From positions 54,473,682 to 54,537,681 of the forward strand of contig NC_134418.1 of NCBI RefSeq assembly GCF_030867145.1: a stretch of 64,000 nucleotides of DNA. The letters run 5' to 3'. Numbering within the stretch: position 1 is the first letter of the stretch; the number at the start of each line of letters is the position of its first letter. Made by a program: the position numbers and the translations under genes. Under the pieces are notes generated by a model, which worked only from the letters and a program-made list of their open reading frames with translations, ran no database searches and had not been told where the DNA came from. The DNA comes from Opisthocomus hoazin. Taxonomy: Eukaryota > Chordata > Aves > Opisthocomiformes > Opisthocomidae. Shown in pieces: positions 22,903 through 36,300 of this stretch.

Positions 22903-25900
22903 AATACCTTAGGCCTTGATCACCTTATAGTTAAACTGCTGTAATGCCGAGGAAGCATCTCCTCCAATACCTGATAAGTGTGTGAAAACAAGCGTACTGT
23001 GGAAGTTGCGTAGATTAGGGAGCAGTGGGGAAAGTAGAGGAGAGGCTTACAGCTTTGTTTTTCATCTCAGTTGTAGGTTAGAGCTCTACTTACTTGGACA
23101 AAGGGGTCCTGGGTAAAGATAACTTACATTGTTTTCAGTAGTGGGTAAGTTAGTAGATGGGTCAGTGGTTTCTTTTACTTGAGCCGGGTGCTGCAGACTA
23201 GTTCTGCAAGCTTGGCACCCGGTGATGTTTTCCACGGTATGTAAGGCTAGCCGGTACAGGATTTCTCCTGCTTGTCATGTCAGGAACGGAGGTGCAGATT
23301 GGGAGATTTCATTGGTTACCCCTGTTTTGGCACGCAATGTTTACATACCTAGTTTGGCAAAACTTTGCTTTTGTGAAAGGAACTCTTATTTCCTAAGAGG
23401 AACTTGAATGAGAGTTGGGATTTTATTAAAGACACAGAGGCATATTATTATTCATCTTTCCTTGCTTCATCCCTGTGATGTTTCCTGTTTTGCTTCTTGA
23501 GATACAGGTGTCATGATGAGGAGCTTCTCAGAAACAGAAGTGGATGATGAGTGGAGATGAAGAAATCATACATTTAAGAAGTTGGCTCAAGTTTCCGTTA
23601 CAGGCATGGAAAGTTTCTGAGACCAAGCCATGCGTGAAGAACATGAGTAAAGAAGAGGGAGATGTAGACCCAGACTTTCTAGAAGGGATTGCAGGATTTG
23701 AGAGGACGCTGCACAAACATCACGTAGTTTGCTTGCTTATTCATTTACCTGCACCCCTGGATTGTAATACTTTGTTTGCATTATCTGTTTGGAAGTTGAA
23801 TAATCCCCTCACATCTGTGTCTTTAATATAATCATGGCTTCAAGCTTGTTTTAGGAAGAGCAGAACATCACTGTAGTTTTTCTTTGTTGATTAGGTAGCT
23901 GCTGCTTTGTACTTGAAATCAGTTTTGGTTTTTTGTAGAAACATACACTGAGTATGGAAAAGATCAGACTATGACCGTTATGAAAGAGGAAATCAGGGGT
24001 TTTGCTTGCACGTAATAAACAGACTTTGCACAAAAAGCGTGACAGGTGCGTAGGTAAAAGAAAAAAAAAGATGGTGCTAGCCCTCTGATTTGAGTAACCT
24101 TATAATGTATTATTCTTACGCTGTCCTTAAATAGATGACAGAATGAAATATTATTCAGTTCAATCTTTTTTATTTGACTGTTGGTCACGAAAATATTCCA
24201 GATAAGTAAGATTTCTTGGCAGGGCTGTGGGGATTTAAGTGCAGATTACTTAGTATTGAGTTGGGGGAGAGCTTTTTAGAAAGGTAGTTTTTTGACCATC
24301 TTGGCTGTTACGTGAAGTATCTCCAAGGAAATACTAGCCATGCAGTCCAGCAAGTTACAGTGCTGTGAACAGACTTAATTGTAGTAAGTCTGTGGTATGG
24401 AGTTGCTAAGACTTTGACATATATGTATTTAAAATTTAAAAATTAAATATAATTTCCTATATTGGACAGTGTTACTGGTAGGGGCAAAGAGCATCTTTGT
24501 TTTTCTTATGAACTTTTATCTGGTGTTTTATCCTTAATAAAAGGCTATGGTTATTTTTGCATACTGGCTGAGTATTTGGCCTTTAAGAGTATATAATTAG
24601 GTGGAAGAGTAAAAGCAGTTGTTGAAGGACTGTTTTTCTAATGAAAATAGTTTGAAATCATATAATTTTAGTTTCTTCCAAATAGATGTGATTAGTGTGT
24701 TGGAAACAGTTTTACAGTGGATATAAAGGGAACAGCTGAGAGACAGTGGCTGAGAATGTGTCCAGCTATTTTTGTAGCTAACAGTTATATTTTTTCAGTC
24801 TCTTTACTTAGATATTTCCGTATAATTGAACAGCTAAATTACAATTGGATACAAAAACTATTTGCACTTAGTAATATTTATATTTTAAAATAGGTTTTAT
24901 TGTACTAATTGATAAGTAAATCACAATGACTGTGAGAAAACTCTAGCCTATATTATTACTTTGATAGAAATTTGAATATGGGATAGTATTGTCTGTATCA
25001 TTTAAAAATGTTTTCATGGATTTTTAGCTGCTGAAACTGAAATCAATAAACTTCAGTTACTGTTGTTGACTGGAACAAGTAAATCTGCACATTTCTGTTT
25101 CTTTGTATTGCTTCTGCCTCTACATTCACCTAGTGTTTCTTCCAGCATTACTCCTTTCATGGTACTTGCGTTCTTTAGATCAGCTCGTGAGGCACTCTTG
25201 GTGTGGGTTTTGGATGTTCTTGTGGAAGACTTTCTTGGTGGAGAACTGTGCCTCTGAGTTTGTGCAATTACTTTGTGTTTTCTGAATAAACTGTAGAGAA
25301 TCCCAGGCGAAATAAAATCCCAGGATTAGTAGAGTAGCCAGTTCATAATTTTTTTTGTATTTTAAATATATTTGTCAGTAACTGATGATTGTGTTTGAAA
25401 GTAGATACAGAATGGTCTTCTGCACACCTGGATTTCATGTTAGGTTAGTGACACCAGTGTATCCCAGACCGAATACACGTTAGTGAACAATATGGTCTAT
25501 GTTCTGGATTACTTTGGAGAATGGAAAATACTTTTTGCGTTGTTGAGAAGTTTGTAAAACTGGAAAGGATTATGTTTATTTTAAAACCCTGGTACTTTGG
25601 ATTTTTAAAGAAGCAAACTTGTAATATAGCCCAAATTTGTTGTAATCTGTTTAGTTATTTGTACTAAATGAAGTGATTCAAAGCTGTTCATGTGTGCTGA
25701 AATTTTAAAGAAAACAAAGTTAAATTTCAGGAGATAATTGGTTAAACACTTGGAGACAGTGTTGATTGAAATATTAAACCCATTTTGGGAGCAATGTATT
25801 CCCCTGTTTCAGAGCAACTGTTTTCTTGGCATTGTTTTATTAGTTTGATTTAATTCAATACCTGATGAATTCAAGGCTGAGGAACTGATTGACAGTTGAA

Positions 25901-28900
25901 AAAATGGCATAATTGTCCCTTTTTAATTCATGTGTAGAAGAGGTGGAAGAGGAAACGACTTCTATAACTTGTGAAGGTCTCAGTGACCAGAAACAACCAG
26001 TTGTTTGTTAATTATAGATTCCTTGTTTACTTCTTTAAAAGCAAAAACATTTAATGTACTTTTTTCCTGAGTATGCAGTGTTCTTCACATGATGATCCAC
26101 TTGCTCACTTGTTTTATGGATAACAGTGAGTGATTTTTCCTTATCAGTACAACAGAGGTAGACTGCAGTCCCTTCCAGGTCTTGCAAGAAATGTGCTTCA
26201 CATATGCTTCCATACTCCAGAAGACTCTCTTCATGTGGTGTGGTTGTCATGTCCGGCTGGCGTAGACTTAATTTTTCTTTTTTTTTTAGGTTCTTTTCTC
26301 CTTTTCTGCTTGATTTTTTTTTTTTCTGATACTTCAGCTCTCTGGGAATTTGCACCCTGCCTTGGAGTGATGTATCTCTTCTCTCAATGCTTGTATGGAG
26401 CAGAGAGGTCTGTGTCAGCACCGTGCCATTCCTGTTGTTGGGTAGGTCATTTTCTCCAAGGGAAATGCATAGGTCTAGAGAAGTCCCCGTTCAAACCATG
26501 GTGGGCATAGCAAGGTCCTGGCACAGCTAGCTCTGATTCTCACCCTTCTCCAGAAAGGCAGGGAAGAGGGAGGGTTACTTGTGGAATCCCGTGTGCAATT
26601 CCTGACCTCTCAGCAGCATCCATGCGATCTTTCTTCCTCTGGGTGACTGTTAGGGTGCTGTAATGCATCACTATCATAAGCACAGCTTATCTATAAACAC
26701 CTATTTTAAAGGAGGAGGCACACTAGCCACTGGCACTGTTTGCTGGTGCCATGTACTCAAAGAAGTGTCTTTTGCTACCTTAATGGCTTTCTCTTCTCTT
26801 TATAGCCTCTGTGTCAGCAAGCAGAGAAATGCTAACTGCAGCTCTTGCCACAGACGAGTACGCTGTCAGTTCACTGGAGGCAGCGTGTGTCCCGTTATCC
26901 TGCCTGTACCTTTAGGAAGACTCTTTGGGTCCACCTGGATGTAGGCACTGGACTGCTGAAGCACAAATGCTAATGTTACCAGGGTTTGCTCCCAGGCTAG
27001 GAAAAGCCCAGATTAAACATGGAGCCATCCCTCTATGAGCAGTAACTCATCTGAGGGAGAGTTCTTGATCGTGAGATCCCTGACCAAGCCACTATATTAA
27101 GTTGCTTTGTAGGTCCACTTTTCCTATGATTTTCAGCGTTAATTCTTGCACTCAAGAAGCACTGGAGAGCAACATTTTCCTTTGTAGATGGAGGATAAAG
27201 CCTACCTTTTCTTGACCTACTTCACAGGACCACATGCCCTTAGTAAGTCGCCTTGGAGGTATCTGCTGAGCCAAGTACCCGACCGTGGCACAGTCTTTGG
27301 TGTGTTGCATTGATGACGATTTAATTGCTAGCCAGTGTGACAAGTCTGTTTGCCACCTATTTGCTCTAGCAGCATCGTCGACCTACGGTGAAGCAGCTGG
27401 CACGCTAAATCTGCCTTGTTGGTGGAACTCAAGGTTTTTGTTTCACCATCATGCTCCTCACGTCTCTAGCAGCAAAGGCTACAGGAGATAAATGTGGACC
27501 ATTACATGGACTCTGAAGAGCAGAGATCAGCAGCTATTGGACTTTGCATGGTCTTCACACAGTATTATGCATGGTCACGAGCTTCCTGGTATAACATTTG
27601 GCTGCTGTTCCTATGAAATGAAGCCAAGGTCACAGCTTTCGTTGCTGTTTCCACCTTTATATCTTTATTACTGCAATGCTCGTAGAAAAAAAGAGCAGAA
27701 TTTCCATTGCCGCAATATATTGGCCTCATCTACTTCCACCTACTCCCATAACAGCAGCCAGCACCTCTGAGTGTCGTCGTCCCTCCTTCCTTTGATTATA
27801 CCGCTGGTCCTTGCTTTTGGCATTTAGCTAGCTCATTTCAGCAGTGTTCTGTCCTATTGTCCGCACTGATTCTGGAGGTTGTCAGTGAGAGCCAGCCAGT
27901 GTGGTTTGGCATGTTCACAGCTACTCATTCACTCCATCTCCCTTTGAAGAGAGAGGGTTGCTGGACTCAGGGGAGCCCCAGCCATCTTTCTGGCTCAATG
28001 GGAAAAGACTCCACAGCGGTTATTCTCTGAAACCCAAACCGAAATGGAAATGGCAGGCCATCCGGGGCTTGAGGTGTCAGGTTTCCTTTATCTGAAAAAT
28101 TCACGTTGTTGACTTTTGGCAACCACACTCTGGCTTTTTATCAAAGGGATCTTTGCATAAGCCTCTGAATTTGCGAAATGTGTATTTTTGGATTGCCATG
28201 GGAGTGTTTCATGGGCAGTTTTTATGTTCTGTGTAAAATCAGTATAGATCTGTTAGTAATTCAGGATAGTGCTTCTTGAGTTGTCAGCAGTAGCCAGGGC
28301 TTGTAGACGTACGTTGCCCATGCTGATTGCTTTCTTCAGATATAGGGCTGGGGAGGGGAAATGGGAAATGATGGATTAAGCTCAGGGGGGCTCAGAGTAG
28401 CAGTTCACCCCTTTCCTTGGGCTTAGGATGGATATAGTATGCTCAGTCTCCAGTGAATTGGCCAGAGTCACGGGCGATACGAGTCTGGTTCCGGCATTAA
28501 CTGGCTCAGTGCTTGAATCAGCACTGGCCGAAGCCTTGCTCCTTCAGGATGGGTTTGCTGCCTTTGAACCCCTCGTGGCTCGGCGTGGGCTTGGGCTGTG
28601 ACAGGGGTTGGAGCCAACCTAGCTCTCCCAGGCCACACAGCACCCAGAGCCTGAGTCATCCTCTGTGCCAGCCTTGGCCTCCGGCAGTCCCAGTATGGGT
28701 TCCTCCTTCTCATTTTCCCAGGGCTTGCTTGCCCAGTAGGCAAGTGTGATCTCAAGTGGAGTCACGCTCTGCAACATGGCACTCTCACTGCATGCCTGTG
28801 CAAGCACAGTCAACTCGCCTCAGCCATTGAGAGTGGGAGTCTCCTAGCTGAGGTGGGATGTCCTCTTTGAGAGCCTGGGGGCTTGCTGGAAAAAGAGGTT

Positions 28901-30159
28901 TGGACAACAGTGTGACACGGTTCAGAGCCATCAAGAAAGCCTATCCAAATGGTTTGCTGCTTCCTCAGAGCAGAGGAGTCGCTCCATCCCTGAATGCCAA
29001 GTGACTTCTTAATTTTTATGTCTACCACACTAGACTTTCTAGAGAGTCGCTGAGATGCTTTTTCTTGCAGTGAAACATGGATGCATCTCTTTCTAGTCCA
29101 GTATTGTCCTGGCAGATAACAGAATGTGTTGGAGCTTGCTACCCAATATGCAAGAGCAGATGTGCTTTTATTGGTTGGAGCTGGCTCTTTCCAGGTTGAA
29201 CTGTGTTTGAAGCTATCTGCAGAGCAGATATTCAGAGTTTTGCTAGTATTCTTTAGGCTCAACGGAGCTACTGAAGCACTCTACCAGTGCTGTGTTCAGT
29301 AGAGCTGTGCTGTATCTCCATTAGCCTCAAGGACCTCAGGGCTGATTTCCAGGTAATGATCAGCATGTGGTGTCCTGCTTCAAGTCCCCCTTTGAAACCA
29401 GAAAGAAGAGTATTGCAAGAGCTGGATTTCATGGAGATACTGTGTGATACCTGTGCAGTCATCTGCCACCCATTTTCATTCCTCCTCATTAATTTTATTT
29501 TCATTGTTTGTAGATTGAGAGGAAACAAGTGTTCCCAGGCTGGGTCAGGGGCACAGTACTGATAAAGGAAACAAAAAGTCCCCAGTTCCAGCTGCTTATG
29601 GCTCCCAATTTTAGAGTACCAGCAGGTATGTGAAAGCCCAAAAGCTTGCATTGCTGGTCAGTAACCGTATTTAAGTTGGCACAAAATAACTTGAACAACA
29701 TCCTGCAGCTTTTGGATATTTTTATTGTATTTCTGTTTCTGACCAAATGCAGCTTACAGGTATTCAGGTTCTAATTCTTATGGGGTTTTATAGTAGAAAA
29801 TGATAATCGTCCCCCATTATTTTATACTCAAAAAGTATTTATTTTTAAATAAGTATAATCACTTAAATATGTAGCCTTCCCATCTGAATGGCAAAAAGGC
29901 CAGTTACATTTGATATAAAAGTCGCATGAAGTTGCAAATTAATGTTGTTTTAGTGGTTACTGGTAAATGAGAAACTGGGCATCTTTCAGAAAATAGCTGA
30001 TGCAGAAATGCAAGCCAAAGGGGGCATAAAATTAATTCTTTAAATTGGCATGTCCCATTACATTATTTAAACCAGAATGTAAGTCTGCCTGGCGTGGTTT
30101 TGGTGAATTCAATAGGAATCTCTCCATTATGGATTTACCAGAATAAATTACAATGAAAA

Positions 30160-30300
30160 AAAAAAATTTTATATTATAGATACACAATATATAGTTTATA
30201 TATATTGTAATACATATGTGATATATATTTTAATATATTTAATGTAATACATTTTATATCTATTGTAATATATAATATTTATAATTTCTACAAATATTTG
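30160..30300. repeat. AT-rich low-complexity tract
   Basis: Nearly pure A/T sequence with reiterated atatatt and tgtaatata motifs lies in SLC20A2 intron 1. It is probably a degenerate AT microsatellite. Confidence 0.8.
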
Positions 30301-33300
30301 ATTTGATGGGAACCAAACTGGTGCTGCCATTGCCAAAAGCCAATCCTCATCATTTATTTTGTGGTTGTACAAATTTTCCTTTGGCTGCTTCTTTAGTGGT
30401 ATCCCAAATTGTAACTCTTTTTAATGGTCAGCCTATCTTGGCTTGCATTTTCCCATGCCTGAGGTCCGCAATGCTGATTAAGCAGAACAGAAACTTTGAA
30501 GATATTTCCTTTTCCCTGTGCTGTTTATTATATCCTTTGCTTTGTGTGTAGACCGAGCTCTGAAGCTTAGGTCAACAAGAAACCACCGTAGTGGTCAGGC
30601 TGTCTCGTGGGAAGCGGCACTCCAGTGGTTCCAGTCTGTTGTTCTCCTGGGTCTGAGATGATTCCCACAGGTTGGGCCAGCAACTTATGGATTTTGAAAT
30701 CAATGTAGATACCTCCAAAATAACGTGTCCTTTCGACAGTATTTTTACCTGCATGTGCACGCTGGTGGTGGTTACTCTGGGCTAGGAGAATAGTGCTTTA
30801 AGTGGAACTAGGGTGGGTTTAGCACTCGCTTGAACCATTTGAGTTTGAGCTTTTCCGAGCCAGACATCAACAACTTGTCAGCTATAAAGAGAACATGAAA
30901 TAATATTTTGCGTTCTTTTTTTTACTTTATAAAGTTAAATAAGTGCTCCAAGAAAGTTTCTGTGTTTGTTTATTCACTTCCTTAAAGCCTTGGAACCCAG
31001 ACCTATAAATACAGAATGACTTCATATTTACAATTGTGATCGCTCTCACTTGAATTGATTGATGCTACTTGTAAAAAAAAAGAAAGTATTAAGATATGTT
31101 TAGATCTGCAGAAGAAGGTTAATATTCTTCTTGTTAAAATATGTTACTTTTGTACATCAGGGAAAACCAGTGTGAAAGTATCAACCTCTCGCACTTTAGT
31201 AAAACTAGGAAGCCTGTTTGCCAGCTGTTACAGAAGTAAAAGAAAAGATGTTGCAACCAGACTTTAGAGACGTAGCTTTGCACAAAGTTAGCAGCTGTAC
31301 TGCAAACTTGGTAGTAGTTGGGTATTGACCTTAAATAGAGAGTCAGCATTTCTTACAAGGAATCGTGGCCTGATACTAATAATTCTTTTTTTTATTGGGG
31401 ATTTTTAGTGTAATTTCTGCATTGTAGTTTTCTAGCTGGAGTTCTGCCCTAATTTCTTTTAGAAAATGATGTAGGCTTACTAATCCATGTGAGTTTTCTG
31501 AAGAAATGTAAACCACTTTTCAGATTTACCAAATTATCCCTGAATATCATCTGCAGCTGAATTTAACCAATTTAGAAAACTTTTGCCTCCTTGTTAAGAA
31601 AAATCCTTTATTCAAACTTGAAAAAATAGATGAGGTAAGAATTATGTTTCCAAATCTGTGTTTACAAATCTAAATCGATGATTGGTTTGTTCTCAAATGT
31701 TCAGGACGCACAAAATTTACCGATTTAAGTTTGGTGTGTTGAAATTGCCATGGCTTTGAGTGACTCAGAATGGAGTAAAATCTAATAGTTAAATTTAAAA
31801 CATCATTCATTTATAAAACAGAAATACGTCCAAATAAATTTGTGTCTGTTAGATTTTTAAACTGTGACAATGCAGTTTTGATTTACATTCCTTTTTGCTG
31901 AATGAAGTGGCTTAATTGCAGTATATAATATTAAAGCAAATATTTTATATAAAGCTAAGCCGGGTGCTTTTAGGCAAACATTATTTTTGCCTTGACATAC
32001 ACGCAAAAATGTTTCCCACTCAAAGGAAGGTGGTTGAAGGAATTTGGATTGGGTAATTTAGGTTGAACTGCTGAAAGCGAAGTTGCTTGCTTAGGCATCA
32101 ATCCAGTCAAAACTCGTGCACATCTTTAACTTTCTGCAGTCTGCGTAGCCTGTGAGACCTCTACTGACATGCACAAAGTAACAAGCACGCAACATCTTTC
32201 CCGAGTTGGATGTGCGTACCCCGCCGTCACATGCACTGGAATTGAGCAGGCGTTGGAGTGTGCTGGCACATAGGAGACTTGGGGCTCCTCAGAGATTACC
32301 TGGTAGCACCGAAATGCCCAGCTGGCGGTCAAAAATGAGATTTCCTTTCTTGTCGATGCCTATGCTGGGGGGGGAGCCGGGGGGAAGGGAACATTTTGTT
32401 GCTTTTAATATGAGCTTCATTGGATTGGTTTGTCTCACTAGTGCAGTCGTGACGCAGTGTTGTGTTTTATCAGTGCCCACCCCCAGCAGAATTCTTTGCT
32501 TAAGAGGAGGCAGATTTTCACCTACTGAATAAGACTCTGGACTCGCATTGATGCTTCTCGGTGTTGTCTTGTGTGCTGTCCTGTGCCAGAGTGAATTTTA
32601 TCCGCGGACTGCCTGGTGTAAGTTATAGCCCTCTTTCTACCCTCTGGAAGTTTGCATGTTCAGATGTGACTGTGCTGAATGATAGGATGTCTATTTTAGA
32701 CTTCAGCCTGTATTTACAATCAGGAGGGTGAGTCGCTGGAAGAACTTAGCTCCTTTTTCTTTTGAAACAACTTTTAGAGACTGGGTGAATGTTGAAAGAT
32801 TTCTCTGCATGGTTTTCTTTTATAAAACATATTTTCCATAACCATGAATGCTTGTTTTCTCTGAATGGGTCTTAGAAATCTCTAGTGTTGAATCATAAAA
32901 AACACTTGCTTATTAGAAAGACTTTGTTCAGTCACTGAAGGATCAAATTGTCCTTTAGTTAGAGAAAAAGATATTTATTAGCAAGTGCACAACAAGGACT
33001 TGTTGATACTTTACCTACCTTGCTTGTAGAATTACTGTTTAAATGTGACTGCTCTCTTTGTTTTTAGTGAATGTTTTCAGCAACAGAATCTCATGCTAAA
33101 TATTTTATATGCATTTTTGACCTTTCAGTGGTGGGAACAGAGGTTGATAGGGGCTAAGAAAAGGAAGCATCCTGTGGAATTTTTGGGAGCTGGCGGTGGC
33201 AGTCCCTCTCTGCAATGTTAAACTGGACGGGAGTCCTTGGAAAGCTATCAACTTCATGTGTGTTTCCGTATCAAGTAGTAGCGTGAAGTATACGCCTAAA

Positions 33301-36300
33301 CACATTGCAAACGTGTTAAAATAGGAACTGATTGATAGAAAGAACTGCTTCTGCAGATGCGGTAATTGATTTTTTAAAGTAAGTTGACGCTGTTTTTTGT
33401 GTACTGGAGCATTAAACTTGCCTCATGTTTGGCCTTGTGACAAATCCTGTGCATGTAATTTAGAGCCATATAGGGATGTTCTTAGTCTTGAACCACTTGA
33501 ATTAATACCATCTTTCATATCATGAGTGTAGTTTTAGTAATTTAAAGTAGATAATTTGTGAGCCTTGTGGCCCAAGCACAAACTGGAAATGATAAGGACT
33601 GTTGATGTGAATGAAGTTAGTAGCTTTGGTTATAAATCAGGCTTGGTTTCTACGCAGTGCTGTGTTTAATACCAATGGACTAAAATGCCAGATCTGATAT
33701 GAGTTTATATACATAGGTGGGAAGCCTGGCAGGTTGATTTTGTGTAAAGAACAACACACAGAAATTAGAGAGGTATGGAATAACCTCCTAGAAGCTGCTG
33801 TCTGGTAAGCATTTTAGACAGACTTTTCAGCCGCTGGTAACTGGAAGTGAACCTGCCTGTCAGTACAAATTCAATGCCACTGTCTATCATGAAATGTCTG
33901 CTGTTTTCAACACTGCAGGGGGAAAAAAAAATCATCCTCCCCTGTCTGTCCTGTCATAATGCAAAGTGGAGTGGTTGCAAGAGTTACCTTGAGAAATGCT
34001 ACACTAGTTGCTGTCTCTTGATTTTGCTTGTACTTGGGCAATAACAAAACAGTTAAAACTGGGACCTCACGGAGTCTTTGTCCTGTCTGGAGTAGGAGAA
34101 AGTTTTCAGCTGCAGCGTGGGGAAACTTCTGAGAGCAGAAGAGCTGCATACAGCATGGCTTGTATATGGTATGAGCTGCATGTGAGATGATTTATATACC
34201 TTGCAACGTTTCACGAGTGCAGTATGTTCTTCCCTAATTTTCTGTGAAGAGAAGATTAAAGGAGGTTTATGGGGTCTCTGTTTGTTTCCTTTATGTCACA
34301 CAGTTGCATTGCTGGTGGGTAATGCGCTGTGATTGCTTCCCTAGACTTTGAACTTTGTCCCGAGCTTTTATTTAACTGTTTGTTCCTGTTGTTAGATGAA
34401 TCTGCATTCTCTTTAGCAGCAATTTGTTTGGCAAAATAAACCAAACAACTGACATCTTTGCTTTTCAAATTTCATATTATTTTTTCACTAAAAACTTGTC
34501 TAGGCTTAGAATTGTGCTATGAATAGTTTCCAGAAGAGGTGTCTTAGTCAATGTCCGTATATAAACATGTCCTAAAATGATCTTGTGGTTACCAGGAGAT
34601 CCTGACTTTTTCCTGAGGATTCACTTGTCGTTCTGCATGAATCAAGGTGCTTCCTTACCTAGGTTTTGTTGTCATCTCTCCCTTTGGGAAGAAATAGCAC
34701 TTTGTGTTAACAGAGTTTTTACAAGATGTTTAGCTAGCAACAAAATAAAGTCCGAGGGGGGTGTCTGGATCATCTGCCAGCAAGGCAGAGGGACGTGCTT
34801 AGCATTTCCAAAAATCAAATTTTTCTCACTGAGGTGCAAGTTCTGTAAGTTTCTAGGTCCACTTAAACAGTCAAAAGCTTCAGCTCAGACCTCCCAAGTA
34901 TGGCACTCTAATTATGGATCATAAGAAAACTGTATTAGCTAAAAATCTTGCCATAACGCAGAATTAGCTTCTTACAACTTGAAATTTCATCTCTACACAT
35001 TTCCCTTTGCTCTAACAGCCATCAGAGATACACGCTCCAGCTTCAGGTCCTACAGCTCCTCTGCCCAGCGGTGCGTTGGTGGTACAGCTGCTGTGGTGCA
35101 GGCTGGGTTTGTTCAGGAAGAGTTACCCAGAGCGTAAATAGGAAAATGAACTTTTCCACCGGATCTGCTGCAGTAGCATAGCGCACCCAACTGCGGAGGC
35201 CTTGGTAGAGAGGCGGTGTCGGTCCTGCAGGTAAAGGGGAGGGTTTCCTCACATCTGGCGGGGCAGGTGGAATTGCATTTGGCATGCCTAGAGACGTGTC
35301 GTTGAAATATAAATGAGCACAGGAAAGAAACAGGCTAGTAACTTCCAGCTGTCATGCAGAGAGCAGACGATCTGCCATCCCTTACTGTACGATTTTTCCA
35401 GTTTCTTTTTTGTCCCAGTAACAACATGAAATACTGCAGGCTCTTGGGTTAGATTAGGTGATGAGGGGCATAGCTGAGCGTGTCTGAGCATGCCAGATGT
35501 ATTTTGGGCTCTAGAAAGAAGCATGCTACAAGATTTAGTCTGTATTTAGTCACTGGCCTACTTTGTAGGATATTTTGCATTTCTGAAAACTTTCTCAGCA
35601 GAGATGTGCCCTTCTTTTTCTTCTTTCTGTTTCTTTCTTTAAATGTTTAACATCTTTTACAGTTATTTAAGGTTGAAAGTAGTGATACCTAGCCGTTCAA
35701 ATGCTGTCTGCATGTTAATTTTTAAATGTGTATTTCCTCCCTTTCCTCTTTTCCTTTTGATTTTCATCTTGTTAAAGACAAGGCTTGGCCATTGCCATGC
35801 TCTGTCACTTGTGCAAACTCAGTGAACGTCAAGTCGACCCTCCCAAGTTTTGGAGGAATCTCTGTTTGAACCATCACCTTGCATAAAATGACAGGAGGGG
35901 TGACTTCTTAATAAAGACATCCTTTTCTCCCAAGGCCATATATTCCATTTGACAGGGAGGGAGATTATGTAGCTGCATCTCTGAGCCCTTTGCCAAGAGC
36001 CCCACCGACACTTTGGGAGACTCTTTGGCCTTATCAAGGAGTTTTAGGAGCACACATACACACACTTGAAGTCTTAATTTCTTTGGGACCATCTGGAGTT
36101 CTTCTCCCCCCCCCAACCCTCCTAGGGAAGCTAATAAAGGCAACCTTGTGACTTAGTGGTTTATTTTGGAAGCTGCAGGAACTGACTGTGGCTGGATGAG
36201 CCAGATTTGGCAAACGTTGTCCCATGAACTCTGTTGTGGTGGGGGAATGTCACAATTCCCCTGCTCTTTGTTCCAGAAATTGGGTCACTGCAGTAAATTG

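Noticed and set aside
26035-28800. Cluster of 60-130-codon frames in intron 1
   Set aside because: Overlapping frames on both strands with no domain. Nothing suggests a nested gene or processed pseudogene.
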